NCBI GenBank assembly: GCA_030340625.1
Contig: JAOPHQ010005428.1
Location: 117,001-181,000, forward strand
DNA: 64,000 nucleotides
Direction of reading: 5' to 3'
Origin: Merluccius polli
Lineage: Eukaryota > Chordata > Actinopteri > Gadiformes > Merlucciidae
This document shows positions 8,940 to 20,206 of this stretch, one piece after another. The position numbers and the translations under genes were made by a program. The notes beneath the pieces were generated by a model. The model had not been told where the DNA came from and did no database searches. It was given only the letters and a program-made list of their open reading frames with translations. Each line of letters opens with the position of its first letter. The stretch's first letter is position 1.

Positions 8940-9705
8940 CTATTTTTTCTTACACACACGCACACACACACACACGTTCTTGTTTCAATAATTCTTTAAT
9001 AAAAATCTTGGTTATTTAACAACTTTTGTACCAGTCATACGTATTCCAGTCCATCAGCTCTCACATAAATTGCAAGTGTGAATAGTTGCTTGTAGAGTTA
9101 GATTTTGACTGATCATATTCAAGCATAATTAGTGGTTGTTTGATAGATGTGATACATGGCTCCATCTTAAAGTCTCCATGGTTCTGATCCATGTCCTACA
9201 AAAATAACTACATGTCCTTTAGTCTCCTACATGTCCTTTTAAAATAACTAAACTTGGTAATAAAGATAAAACGTACTTTGGAAAAGCTGACATTTCACAA
9301 AACAGGTAAGTGCTAAGAGTGCAATAATAATAATAATGGTACAAATTAAATGGTAACTTGTTTATCTAAGTGCAAATACAGAACAACCAACCTTATACAT
9401 TTAGCATCACTCATGTAAGTAACCTAACCAAGCTAACACGAACTTCTCCCGCCAAAAGTGTATTATTATTATTATTATTCAAAAGTAATCAATGCAGTAC
9501 TACAGCTCAAAAGCATTATTGACGATAACATACATGCAATAGCGCAAAAACGTGTGTTTTATTGTGATATTTACCATGCAATAGCTCACTCTGTCAATAC
9601 AAGTCAATGACCGCTATGGCAGCTTGCGGTTTGTTTGGAACTATTGAGGCTTACATGAACCACGTGACAGCCCTGGCGGCGACATCAGAGCGTGTCGCAA
9701 CTCTG
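8940..9705. other. Intergenic sequence without recognisable genes
   Basis: AT-rich DNA with a short (CA)n (about 8952-8976), a (TAA)n at 9325-9336 and an (ATT)n at 9460-9480. No reading frame with recognisable motifs was seen on either strand. Confidence 0.6.
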
Positions 9706-9709
9706 TTTT

Positions 9710-10312
9710 CTCTATAGCTCTGGGTAGGTCTAGCACGGCTCCGTCGGCTTTTTGGTGCTGGGAACACCAAGTATGTCTGACCAATCACAGCGTGAGGGGC
9801 GGAGTCGGAAGCCGGGCTACCATGACGACAGAGTTGCGACGGTTCCGTGTTAGAGGGAAACAATGGTTGCTGCTGGCGAACGGCTGTCTTTCCACTCGGC
9901 TTTGGCCGCGACTCTTCAAGACTTGAAGTTAACATTTTATTTGAGAAAAGAACAAAGAACGGCACTGAAGTCTTTCCTCGAAAATAAATATGTATTCGGA
10001 GTTTTGATTAATGACGTAGTCAGAGCCGTCGCTCTGACTACGTCACCTTCTTCGTTGCTCTGATTGGTTGTAGCGCTATCCTATTGCGTGCAGAGGGAAC
10101 TTGAAAGACAACCGTTTATCCCGCCCACACTGCCAATGGAGCTGAGCCAGACCTTACATCTTTCTGATGTGGGTCTGGCTTGCCCAGGGCCGGATCTGGG
10201 CACCGTCAGTCCAGAGGCCCCCCCGGACCGGCGACCGGGGGGGGGGGGGGCTGGCGGAGCATTTCAGTTGGGGGGGGGGGGGGGGGGGGGGGCGGCTGGC
10301 GGAGCATTTCAG

Positions 10313-10348
<36 letters not shown>

Positions 10349-10513
10349 CTAGCGGAGCATTTCAGTTGCGCGATTGTTGAGCGGGGGGGAATAGAAAATA
10401 TATATACACCCAATCGCAAAGGGCCCCTCTCGGCTCAAGGGCCCCTGGGCAACTGCCCAGGTTGCCCATATGATAGATCCGGCCATGGGCTTGCCAGGCT
10501 AATGTATCTCCGC
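9710..10513 (+). mobile_element. DNA element carrying a RecQ-helicase-like fragment
   Basis: The right end (GATGTGGGTCTGGCTTGCCAGGCTA) and the weaker left end (TAGCTCTGGGTAGGTCTAGCA) look like degenerate inverted termini. Inside, the frame from ATG 9863 gives LRKEQRTALKSFLENK and VFGVL, resembling the region just before the Walker A motif of RecQ-type helicases (normally followed by PTGYGKS). The Walker motif is missing, so only a helicase fragment was captured or retained. A separate hAT MITE is inserted near its right end (10185-10497). Confidence 0.5.
10185..10497 (+). mobile_element. hAT-type MITE with poly-G tracts
   Basis: Begins CAGGGCCGGATC and ends GATCCGGCCATG, flanked by the 8-bp TSD GGCTTGCC (10177-10184 and 10498-10505). 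The interior holds long G tracts separated by GGAGCATTTCAGTTG and a GCGCGATTGTTGAGCGGGG module. A truncated relative in the opposite orientation is at 34587-34742. Confidence 0.8.
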
Positions 10514-10877
10514 ATGTACGCAGGCCTCTTGTCCATCACTGGTTATTTCTGTGTTATCTTGTGAAATAAATGCCAAACCCATGAAATCAGTTATATGTCA
10601 AAACAACACGGATGTTAGAAAGGTATTGTTGCCAATCATTTTTATTCAAAAACACACATATTTGTTTATTTGTCAGGGACAAAGCAAAAAAACAATAAAG
10701 ACAATAAAGATGTCTTACATACAAGGTTTCTAGCCTAAGCTATTTGCGACCACTGTCCCTGGTTAAGCCTTGCAAAAAAAGGAAGTTACAGTGAGTAACA
10801 TTAGACTATAAAATAAAGGTTTAAGAATATAACAGTTAAAAGAAACAGAGCGAGAGAGAGCGTGTGTGTGTGTGAGA

Positions 10878-12987
10878 TCATTGAGTTGCAGATGTTTCAG
10901 ATAACGCTGGTTTCCGCATTGTCTCCTTTATCCACTCAATGTGCTGTTTGGAAAGAAAGGTGTACACTCCTGGGATCTTATGAGGTCTGCAACCCTTGGC
11001 ACCAAAAGCAGTGACTCCTACTTGCACACCGTTGCACAACAGCGGCCCCCCAGAGTCTCCCTATAGAGAAAAATAAATTAATACATTTAAAATCATCTGC
11101 AAGTAAGCCCTACCAAATCTGATACGACAAATTGAAGCAATATAATATCATATGTATGCCTAGGCTTATATGTAATATATAATCAAAAAGTGCAATTAGT
11201 TGATAAAGATTCCGAAACTTGATATCAAGTTTCACGAAAGTTGATACATTTTCAAAAACCTGATATAAAATAAAATTATTAAATGTTGAAACGGCTTGCC
11301 ATACAGGTGTGCGGCTGTGCTGTCATTTGATCACATGGTCTAGTTGACCAATCATGTTGGTATAATTGACATTATAGATAATCAGACATACCTTACAGGT
11401 ATCCTGGGTTTTATTCTTTCCTTGTGGTCCGGCACACACCATGTCGGGAGTGATGGCAGAATTCCAATATTTGGACGAGTTGCATGTTTCTCTTCCCATA
11501 ACATCGACTTTGGCGGACATCAGAACATCGGACATTGTTTTCGTAGTATCGTTGACCAACCCCCAGCCGGCCACCAGGCATGTGGTACCATTACGAGGGT
11601 CTGGGATTTTTTTGGCCAAAGGCGCATACTTTACTGTCTTGGTCTGTTTCACCTTTTGGTTGAGCTGCATCAAAGAAAGTACAATGCAACATTTACCATT
11701 AATACTGTCACAGCAATGCGTACACACTCCTTATATATGTTGGACGTAAACTCAGTAGCCATGTAGTATTCAGAGTAATCAGCTCACCTTAAGCAGCTGC
11801 AGATCATGGTTGGCTGTGTAGCTGTCATATGTAGGATGGGGATAAGTCTTTACAACCTTCCGCACCTGAACAGACTTGTCATTCTTGCTCTTTTTAATAG
11901 AGTGCACCCCAAGACGCACCTCAGTAATGCTGGCAAAGAATCCAAAACAAGGTTTACTGATGAATACCAAACAAAAGTGTGCAAAAAGAAACAACTAAGC
12001 TCAACTTTCTACAGCAATACTTGGAGGTGCTGTCGGTAAGATTTGAGACTTGAAAAGAAAGAGCAGAAGATTTTGAAAACAACCCAAGAACTGTACCCTC
12101 TCTCTCTTCATCCTCCCTCCCTCACTACCTTTCTCCACCATAAAGAAGTGTTGCGATCACCCACCTGTGATTGACAGGCAAGATAGACTTTGTTCGAAAT
12201 AACTCACTACATAGTGAGGGATTTTGGACATTTTGGACAGAAATTAGCCAAGAACACTGCGGTCTAAATCTAAATGGTCTCATACAGAGGCAGGCGCAGT
12301 CAACCTTAACAGATATTCTCATAGCACATCTCACTCATTAATAACTGACTGAGTGTAATTTGTTAGGAATGACCCTAGCAATCAAATAGCTCTTCGATCT
12401 TCCCTACAGCACCTCACCTGCAGAACCTCACCTACAGCTACAACCAACACTGTTCATAAAGCACATGTGATGATAAGCAGAAGTGTATTATTGGATGAGT
12501 GATGTGAAATTCCTACTCGGTACAGTGGGCAGCAGTCAGCACCCATCTAGAGCTGAGGAGGGTTCCTCCGCAGTCGGGCTGTCCGCGGTGCAGCAGGAGA
12601 ACCATGTAGGGCATAGAATGAGCCTTCACCTCCTTCCCTCCAAAGATCTCAGCCTCACCACAAACACCTGTAGTTAAACACAGCACCACTGAAAGATATC
12701 TACCATCATCATCCATAGAAAACATTAAAACAGTTTGTCCATAATAGTTCTTACTCCTCTCTTAACAGGAATGTTTGGCTCTCAGCCTAAAGTTTCTGGG
12801 TTCAAACCCCAATCTGAAGGCATCCTTGAGCAAGATGCTCTAACTAAATAGTAAATAGTATATGAATACAAAAAAAAATGCAAGAAATGTTAAATATACA
12901 GAACATGTAGTTGGTCTACTTACATGACTGGACGTAGAGGAGGACCAAACAGACGGTTGTAAAAAGAGCGAAGCATGAGCACGCCAT
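10878..12987 (-). CDS. Granzyme A/K-like serine protease (copy 1)
   Basis: Five exons with consensus borders: 12924-12987, 12517-12667, 11788-11929, 11392-11664, 10878-11060; 270 residues. It has the layout of a cytotoxic-granule serine protease: a signal peptide (about 1-21), a short CGEAE propeptide, then a chymotrypsin-fold domain beginning IFGGKEV at 29. The triad is complete: His69 (TAAHC), Asp114 (NHDLQLL), Ser213 (GDSGGP). Asp207, six residues before Ser213, is the S1-pocket Asp of trypsin-like tryptases such as granzymes A and K. KEVKAHSMPYM and GVYTFLSKQHIEWI also resemble granzymes A/K. The second residue of the mature N-terminus is Phe instead of Val/Ile, which is unusual. cdc20b-like exons upstream on the same strand match the mammalian GZMA-CDC20B neighbourhood. 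Orthology to GZMA versus GZMK is unresolved. Confidence 0.88.
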
Positions 12988-13045
12988 AGCTCTTTGTTTC
13001 TGAGGCTCAAATAAAGGCTTCACTGAAACACAAGATGCATGCGTG

Positions 13046-13054
13046 TCTTATATG
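13046..13054 (-). promoter_or_regulatory. TATA-like element of the granzyme copy-1 promoter
   Basis: On the minus strand, GCCATATAAGACACGC lies about 60 bases before the ATG at 12987. The same block precedes the granzyme copies at 37336, 30987 and 59018. Conservation across four copies and the distance to the ATG fit a TATA-box promoter; the start site itself is not known. Confidence 0.55.
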
Positions 13055-13302
13055 GCGAGTTCAAAGGATGTGGTCTCACCACAAGGAGACCAATGTGCAC
13101 TCATGTTGATGTGCACATGCATGCACATGCACGTGTCGTTTTACACAGAATTACATGTGAAATCGTATGTGGTCAGTCAACGATAAAGGGAGGAAAAGGT
13201 AATATGAAACATTCCAGCTATCTATATAATATTCTGTATATTAGCTTCAATGCTTTATTGCCATCGCAGACAACATACCAATGTATCGCAGAAGCACTTT
13301 GG

Positions 13303-13303
<1 letters not shown>

Positions 13304-13340
<37 letters not shown>
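13304..13340. repeat. (CA)n at a deletion junction
   Basis: A CA run joins sequence matching about 37680 on its left to sequence matching about 40319 on its right. In copy 2 those points are about 2.6 kb apart, each at its own CA run, with cdc20b exons between them. This suggests CA-to-CA recombination deleted those exons here. Confidence 0.8.
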
Positions 13341-13343
<3 letters not shown>

Positions 13344-14066
13344 AAGAGTTAGAGAGAGCTTTTTGGAGCAAGGTTACAGTAATACAGGTCACTGACTCTT
13401 CACACACACATGTGGAGAGTGGAGAAGGAATATCCAGTCAAGCTCAACTGCATACTTGAAGGCAAATAACTGTTATCAGGAAGAACCTACAAATACATGC
13501 ATCTCCATTTTGAATCAAATGTAATTTTTTCGCCAGTATCATTTGTATTACTTGTATTACGCTCTCCTGCAGGAACTTACCTTGACGGCGCTGGGCTGTT
13601 TCATCGTCACCAGCGGCTGTCGCTGCAGCTTTGCCAGCTTGCATGCTGCGAAGTCACCGTCCCAGATGGAAAGACGGCCGTCTTTGGAGCCACTGGCCAG
13701 CCGGTCCTCTCCGGGGGACCACTGCAGACTGCATACACTGCCCTGCTGAACTGCTGCGCCCACCAGCGGTTTGGGAGCCCGCGGGTCGTGGTGATGGATG
13801 TGTCCCAGAATGGACCCACTTCATCCATGTCGGGAGGCACACGGTGATGATGTCATTATTGTGAACCTCACCATGCGACATAGTCAGGAACCCTGCAAAA
13901 ACCCCCAACTATATACCATATATATCTACATGCTATACCATAGCATTTCTCATGCTTCCTGTTTAATACATATAACTTGTTATACTCATTACTACTGTAT
14001 TGTATTAGTTAGGGCGTTATGGAATGCAAGGGATAGGAATGTCAGTGGTAGTGGAAGGGCTTGTGT

Positions 14067-14131
<65 letters not shown>

Positions 14132-14146
14132 GACACACACACACAC
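14067..14146. repeat. (CA)n microsatellite in a cdc20b intron
   Basis: About 60-80 bases of CA with few interruptions; the copy-2 counterpart at about 41039-41105 is shorter and interrupted by CATGCATG. 14150-14570 holds only AT-rich intron sequence. Confidence 0.9.
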
Positions 14147-15083
14147 TATGGGGGGTGAGAAGGGTCACGGGGGACTAGACACATGTACGTATGTTCGTGT
14201 GACTATTTAGTACAAATCAGCCATGCAGACCGCACGTTCGTGCGGTTTTATCTGTTTTCGTCATTTTGTTTTATCTGTTTTCGTCATTTATGTAGCCTTA
14301 AATGGACTAGATAGATCTTTCCAGGTAATCAATCAATGAAACTAGGATAATAGGCCTATTCATAATTATAGGCTAATAATATTAGTCCATTATTGATCAT
14401 TTTTTGTTTTAGCTGTATTGTCATTCATGTTGTTTTATTTTCATTTTTATTGTTTTTAAATCCATTCAGGCTCCTCTGTGTTATAGGAATAAAAAAACAC
14501 ATACGTACATGTGGCTAGTACACCGTGACCCTTCTCACCCAACATACACACGCACACCCACACACACATCTCACCTGCTTAAAATGTTTTGCTTCCATGA
14601 AAGAGTGGACACCACAGACAGATGAGACCACAGACACACACCCCACCGCTCTAGCTGTCTCCACATCCCACAGCTCCGGGGGAGAAAAGACCACAAACCA
14701 CTTTTCAGATATATGACTCCTTTTCACACGCCAGCCCATCCTCCACCCTGTTACTGAAAATGACATGCATATATTCTATATTCAATACTAAACACTTTAG
14801 CTATATAGCCCCTTAAATACAACATGTACAAAGTGCTTTGACATGCACAATAAGAGAAAATTACTTTAAAAATCTGGAATAAAAACAGTGGAGCAACAGA
14901 TTAAGATCACCTTTATTAATCCCACAATGGGAAATTATTTGTATCAGGCATTTGATTGGGGTGCGCACATCCACAGAAACAATAATCCAGGTGCCGGACA
15001 AAAGTAGTAGATAATGTGATAGATTGGTCCGCACACTGGTAGGCTCCAAAAATACACTTTTTATTTTAGTTCATAAAAGGCAA

Positions 15084-15114
15084 CGTTTCGATCCTCCAGT
15101 GGGATCTTCCTCAG
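15084..15114 (-). ncRNA. Hammerhead-like core (CUGAGGA - stem II - GAAAC)
   Basis: On the minus strand CTGAGGA fits the hammerhead core CUGANGA. A 5-bp stem GATCC/GGATC and then CGAAAC follow. I could not form a convincing stem I or a paired 2-bp stem III around GTT, so self-cleavage is not supported. It is better treated as a decayed or merely similar motif. Confidence 0.3.
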
Positions 15115-15509
15115 GCAATGAGAACAATGGTCTAGACTCTAGGATGTCATTTATCACATGACCTACAGGTGGGCTACCTGGTTGGAAAAAGTTGGGCGCA
15201 CCCGTAAGGTGACAAGTGGCATAGCATGCGTCTAGACGCGCTGGCATGCAAAGTGAAGAAGACCACAGTAATCACATCCGGTAATGAAAGGGACAACATG
15301 GTCAAAAGAACAATCAATCAAAAATATATAAGATAATAATAATAATAATAATAATAATAATGGTCATCAACAAAATAATAATAATAATAGTCAATCAGAA
15401 ATATTTAAATGAAAAACACATCAAATACAAAATCAGCCGTGATGTGAACATATATAGTAGAGGCCTCAAATCAAAATCCATGTTAAGACCTTTGGGAGAC
15501 AGAGTATTA

Positions 15510-15512
15510 AGC

Positions 15513-15559
<47 letters not shown>

Positions 15560-15602
15560 TGCTTAATATGCTTAGTATTATTAAGCATATATATATATAT
15601 AT
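15510..15602. repeat. (TA)n tracts between the inverted arms
   Basis: Three TA runs separated by GCTTAATATGCTTAGTATTATTAAGC-type palindromic steps, forming the centre of the 14900-15774 insertion. Such DNA is cruciform-prone. Confidence 0.85.
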
Positions 15603-16622
15603 TACCGGATGTGATTACTGTGGGCTTCTTCACTTTGCATGCCAGCGCGTCTAGACGCATGCTATGCCACTTGTCACCTTACGGGTGCGCCCAACTTTTT
15701 CCAACCAGGTAGCCCACCTGTAGGTCATGTGATAAATGACATCCTAGACCATTGTTCTCACTGCCTGAGGAAGAATGCAAACAGGAGGACACAAGTGGAG
15801 GGAGAGAAGCAATCAACACATACAATTAAAGATAATGAGGAAGTAAAATGAGAAATTAAAGACAAAAAAGGTATAAGGACAGTATAAGGATTAAAATGAA
15901 ATAAACATGAAAAAGTAATCATAAAATTCAAGTAAGATTAAAAAGGAATAAATAAACATGATCCTAAATGATCCTTATCTACCTGTATCTGCCCCTGCCT
16001 GGTCCCAATGCTCAGCACTCGACCATCGCTACTCCAGCAGAGAGAGGAGACGGCCCGCCTCGGCCAACAGGCTCTCCCTGGCTGGGTGTGTGTGGGTGAG
16101 TCGGGTCCTGGGTGTGTGTGTCCCTCCAGTGACTGTGTTTCTGAGTTCCACAGGTGGACGTCTGAGCCCAGGGCCAGGGCGATCAAGCCAGTACAGCTGC
16201 AGGCCAGGAGGTTTGAGTCTGTAAAGAGAGGAGGAGAGAGAGAGATTGAAAAAGGAAAATAGGCACAAAATAAATGTGTCCATACTCCATTGAATAACTT
16301 CAAAACACGTATAGTTTAAATATATAAATACATATATTTTATGTATTTAACATAACAAAGAAGATTAGGAAGAGGACCATTATATGGGAGTAACAAGATT
16401 TTATTTTTACCCTTGTCCTTGTTTGAATAAGGTATTACTGGTAAGTCATCATTTGAAAGTTGTTTTAAGCTTGTGTGTGCGTGCATGTGTGCCTGTGTGT
16501 GTGTGCGCGCCTGTGTGTGTGCATGCGTGTGCGCCTGTATGTGTGTGTGTGTGCGTGCACCTGTGTGTGTGCAAGCGTGTGTGTCATGGTTTCAAGAGAA
16601 ATCTCGTTGGGGAGGAATCAGT

Positions 16623-18075
16623 CAGTACGTTTACATGCACAGATTATATCGATTAAAGCCATAGCTCGTCTATGCTCCGCAACTGGACAACTGCAATTGT
16701 CCGCGTATACATGGCGGCGAGTAATCCGATTCATTGGCCGGAGCATGTCATACCCCGGTACGATAGGTGGCGCTGTGCCCATTTCAACTAGTGGTAATAG
16801 AGCCACCGGTTGACCCCTTTACGTCACCAGCAACAACAAACTCATTCGAGAAAGCGATGTTTCAGCAGACAGCTGTCAGTTCACTTCGGGTCCATATCAT
16901 TTCTCCGACCTCTCGGTCGTATGCCGACTCCTCCACCGGAGCGGTCCGCATACGACCGAGAGGAACAGTGGAGCGTCAATGGAGAAATGATATGGACCCG
17001 AAGTGAACTGACAGCTGTCAGCTGAAACATCGCTTTCTCCTCCATGTCGCGTTTCAGTCTGGACTTCAGAGAGTCAAAGCCAAAGTTAATTTCCCCCAAT
17101 TCCCTTTCCCCATGGGCGAGATAAACCCGACTAGGAGTCTTTACTTGTTGTGTACCAGAGAGTCGGAGAACCCGACGCAGTCTGTAATATTCACAATATC
17201 AGAGAATACCGCCGTCAGTTCGGCCGCGGCGCAATGAATGAATAAAGATCGTAGTTATTTTACAACTTCGTTGATGAGCAACATTTAGAAAAACATGGAC
17301 TTTTAATTCAGCCTTGGGTTAAATCGAAGCGTAGTGTGTACTGAATGCACGTTGATGATGATACACTCCTATAGGCACGGCACCGGCTTCCTCCATCTTC
17401 TGCGCCAGCTTTTTAAATACACCGCCGACCCAAAGTTAGTTGACAGCTGTCTACTGAAAACATATTTCTCCTACCAGAACAGCCCTGAATGAATGAATAA
17501 AGATCGTAAACACGTCGGGAGAAAACATTTATTTTGACAGATGTGCCCGAAGTTACTACTTTAAAACCTCGTTGATGACCCACATTTAGAAAAACATGTA
17601 CTTTTAATTCAGCCTTGGGTGAAATGGAAGCGTAGTGTCCGTGTGCTTCCACCTTTAATGCATGCCATGCGCGCTCCCGCGGCCGGGACACAATTCTTAT
17701 AGGGGGTCACTACATTCACCGGCTTCCTCCATCTTCTGCGCCACCTTTTTAAATAAATTGCCGTTTCTCGTTATCCCTTATCCGACGGCGGCGACAACAA
17801 CAACAACACGACTATCGTCTCTTTCTACTTCCGGCTCACGGCCCCGGGAAGAGATCTCGAGCATGCGCAGAACGCAATTCAACGCAGAAGCCAATTCGAT
17901 TGGCTACACTTAGTCGACTATGAATCGCATAATCTAGGGGTCTTAACTCGATAATGAGTAAGTCGATTCGAACCGATTATAGCTCGACTAAGGTGTATAC
18001 ATGCATCTTAGTAATCCAATCATAGTTGGATTAAGCCAATAAGTCGACTTTCTTGAGTGTCATGTAAACGTACTG
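16623..18075. mobile_element. 1.45 kb DNA transposon with CAGTACGTTTACATG termini
   Basis: Begins CAGTACGTTTACATG and ends CATGTAAACGTACTG (perfect inverted termini), flanked by AGT (16620-16622 and 18076-18078). Copy 2 keeps the empty site (GGAATCAGTGACTAAC near 42728). It encodes nothing recognisable. It has an internal palindrome at 16849-17038 and an internal imperfect duplication (about 17250-17335 versus 17545-17640). A 3-bp TSD is compatible with several superfamilies, so I leave it unassigned. Confidence 0.8.
16849..17038. repeat. 190-bp palindrome inside the 1.45 kb transposon
   Basis: The arm beginning AAAGCGATGTTTCAGC and running through TCACTTCGGGTCCATATC is repeated inverted up to GAAACATCGCTTT, with the centre near 16940. 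It would form a long hairpin. Confidence 0.8.
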
Positions 18076-18161
18076 AGTGACTAACTAACAAACAGCGGTG
18101 TGTTACTATTGCGCGCACCCCCCCGCCGTCGGTCGTAGGTCCGCGGTGTGTTACTATTGCC

Positions 18162-19363
18162 TAGGGATGCACCGATATGAACATTTTGGCCGATACCGAT
18201 ATCCGATATTAATTTTGCTGTTATGGCCGATAACCGATATTTACCGATATCGATATATGTTTTTTTTTTAAGTTTCTGAGATGATAAAATTTTGTACAGA
18301 CTGAAAATCATGCAAACTGAATTTTTGAATGTCTTCCTTTATTTTCAGAACATATTTTACTTCCAAGTAACAAGGTTACAGGGCTACCATAAAACATAAG
18401 TACCGTAAACTTCTAATAATAGTAATAATAATAATTGATTTGCTTAAATCACTGAAAGCACCCTGCCTTGGGGACCTGCGTCTATTAGCGACAGGCGTTT
18501 AATTAATTTACCACAAAATTCTTGCTCACCAAATATGGGAAATACTATTGTTTATTTAAAGCAGTATCAATCTTATTTGTAAAAATAAATAAAAATGAGG
18601 ATATCAAACAACATATGAATTACTAATCATTCACTTAATCTAACTGAGAGACAGCGCATCTCAGCCAACCTCGTGCGCAGAGAGAGAGAGAGAGAGCGAG
18701 AGAGCCGCATGTCTCGCAAGTCGTACTTTTTTCTCGGTGCTGCCGCCATGACGCTCGAAGTGAAGGTCGTTTTACGGCAGCGGAAGATTTACGACAGCCA
18801 GCATACAGACAGTAAACAGACAGTGAGCAACGGACTTCACATGATATTATTCACAACTCGGATTAATTTAATGAAACCCATTGATTCTTTTGACCGGTGG
18901 ACCCTTACGGACTTAAGGAATATAAACAATGCAGGAACGGACACAGACCGTACGGACTTTATGATTGCTTAAAAAGTTGGAAGTCTCTCTTGTTTACCAT
19001 GCTACCGGTAAGTCTGGATGAATTATGCGTTGGTGTTCATAGTTTGTGTTAAATGAACTGAATGATTGAACTGTGGAGAATCTAATGATTATTATGTGCA
19101 TTATGTCCATATTGACAGACGTTTAAACGGTTACCGTATCTTTGTGTAGGTGATCTAAACGGCTTGTTCAAGCGGGCGACCCGGTGGGTTTAAAGAGGTT
19201 TTTAATGGGGACCTGCGTCTATTAGGGACCTTGCTTTTATTGGAAGTTATACATCGGTTGTGGATATCGGCCCAATTTTACTTATCGGACCGATGCCGAT
19301 ATGTTAAAAAATGACTAACATCGGCCGATACCGATATTGATGCCGATATATCGTGCATCACTA
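18162..19363. mobile_element. hAT element (1.2 kb, non-autonomous) with CGATAT repeats
   Basis: The left end TAGGGATGCACCGATATG and right end CGATATATCGTGCATCACTA are imperfect inverted termini. The 8-bp TSD CTATTGCC is at 18154-18161 and 19364-19371. Subterminal CCGATA/TATCGG motifs are dense, as expected for hAT transposase binding arrays. An open stretch at 18673-18972 has no recognisable domain. The insertion site is itself a poly-C module (18100-18161 and 19364-19440). Confidence 0.8.
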
Positions 19364-19440
19364 CTATTGCCCCCCCCGCCCCCCCCCCCCCCCCCCCCCC
19401 CCCCCCGTCAGCAATGGGGGGGGGGGGGGTGGGGGGGGGT
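19364..19440. repeat. Poly-C/poly-G module
   Basis: A C run of about 27 bases, GTCAGCAATG, then two G runs. This is the same CCCC-GTCA(A/G)CAAT-type module found inside MITEs at 2872, 5266, 10185, 21400 and 27570. Confidence 0.75.
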
Positions 19441-19729
19441 CGACTGCAATGAACCAGTTTTGGGGGGGCCCAACCTGAAAAAGGTTGAGAACCCCTGCAA
19501 TAGGAGGATGTCAGAAGAATAGGCATGGTCAACATTACTGTTGGGGTCGCCTATAGGTTCCTGTGAGGACGGAGCTCAGCCCTCTGTAGTCTACCGTTTG
19601 AAAGAGGTAGGCCTAAATCAGACTGAGGCTCAAGGCTCGGCACTCTGTCGTCTATCATTTGCGCACCGATAATAATATCGAGAAATGGAGTAGACCTAAA
19701 TCAGACTGATGGATGTCAGATTTTGGTTA

Positions 19730-19800
19730 GTTTTATCACTCAGCTTTCGGTCACTTTTATCACTCAGCTTTCGGTTAGTTTTATCACTCAGAATTCGGGT
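19730..19800. repeat. 25-bp tandem repeat (copy 1)
   Basis: Three units of about 25 bp built on TTTTATCACTCAGCTTTCGG. The counterpart at about 43890-43985 in copy 2 has four units. 19500-20200 is otherwise unique low-complexity DNA without genes. Confidence 0.75.
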
Positions 19801-20206
19801 GTCAGACTGACGATCATTACTAACATCTTCTACTGAACGACATTTAAAACAACAGAAATAAACTAGAAATACAATTTAATTTGGGCACTTGTTTAAATCA
19901 ATTAAATAAGTGAGTCATCTACATTTTAAGAATGTCTGAACTAACTGCTGCTATCCTAACTCACTGGATATAGGAGGTGGAAATGGGAACATCTAAAAAT
20001 TATAAATGTTTTAACGGTAAGGGGATCGAAATTAACATTAACATTTTTAAACAATGTTTTTAACTGAAACTGATAAAAGACGCATGTTAGAACATGTACA
20101 AACAGAAGGAAGGCCCTATGGTGAAAATCCTAGGGATTTTGTAAATTGAATCATAGGGTTAGGGTTATTACATTGATAAATTCTGATAATATGGCTGGAT
20201 GGACAG

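Larger units (their letters stand above)
14900..15774. mobile_element. Inverted Penelope-like (non-autonomous) insertion
   Basis: Absent from copy 2, where the flanks join at about 41868. The arms 15108-15297 and 15601-15774 are near-perfect inverted copies separated by (TAA)n and (TA)n. The left part (minus strand) contains CTGAGGAAG, a GATCC/GGATC hairpin and CGAAACGTTG, then an A/T-rich tail ending near CAGTGTGCGGACC. This end-sequence style and inverted pairing resemble Penelope-like elements. There is no coding sequence. Assignment is by motif memory only. Confidence 0.45.
13581..16218 (-). pseudogene. cdc20b: cdc20b-like WD40 gene, partial (copy 1)
   Basis: Cdc20-family proteins are WD40-propeller activators of the APC/C; CDC20B is the vertebrate paralogue next to GZMA. 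Exons seen: 15983-16218 (LLACSCTGLIALALGSDVHL, then AVSSLCWSSDG and IGTRQGQIQ), 14575-14673 (LWDVETARAV onward) and 13581-13820 (GHIHHHDPRAP, SVCSLQWSPGEDRLASGSKD, TMKQPSAVK). Order and spacing fit blades of the Cdc20 propeller, and LWDVET joins the previous exon in phase. Problems: the GHIHHHD exon would start just after a TGA with GA instead of AG at the acceptor; the AG two bases later shifts the frame. The last three exons found in copy 2 (37965-40240) are deleted at the (CA)n junction 13304-13340. The N-terminal exons are not seen. It is probably a non-functional partial copy. Confidence 0.72.

Noticed and set aside
11344..11766. Plus-strand frames over granzyme exon 4 (also 35671-36102)
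   Set aside because: Antisense shadows of a well-supported exon.
13543..13864. Several plus- and minus-strand frames over the cdc20b exon
   Set aside because: Only the GHIHHHD/LASGSKD frame shows WD40 motifs; the others are shadows.
13000..16300. miR-449-type microRNA expected in a cdc20b intron
   Set aside because: No GGCAGTGTATTGTTAGCTGG-like hairpin was seen; the host intron (upstream exons) is not present in the window.
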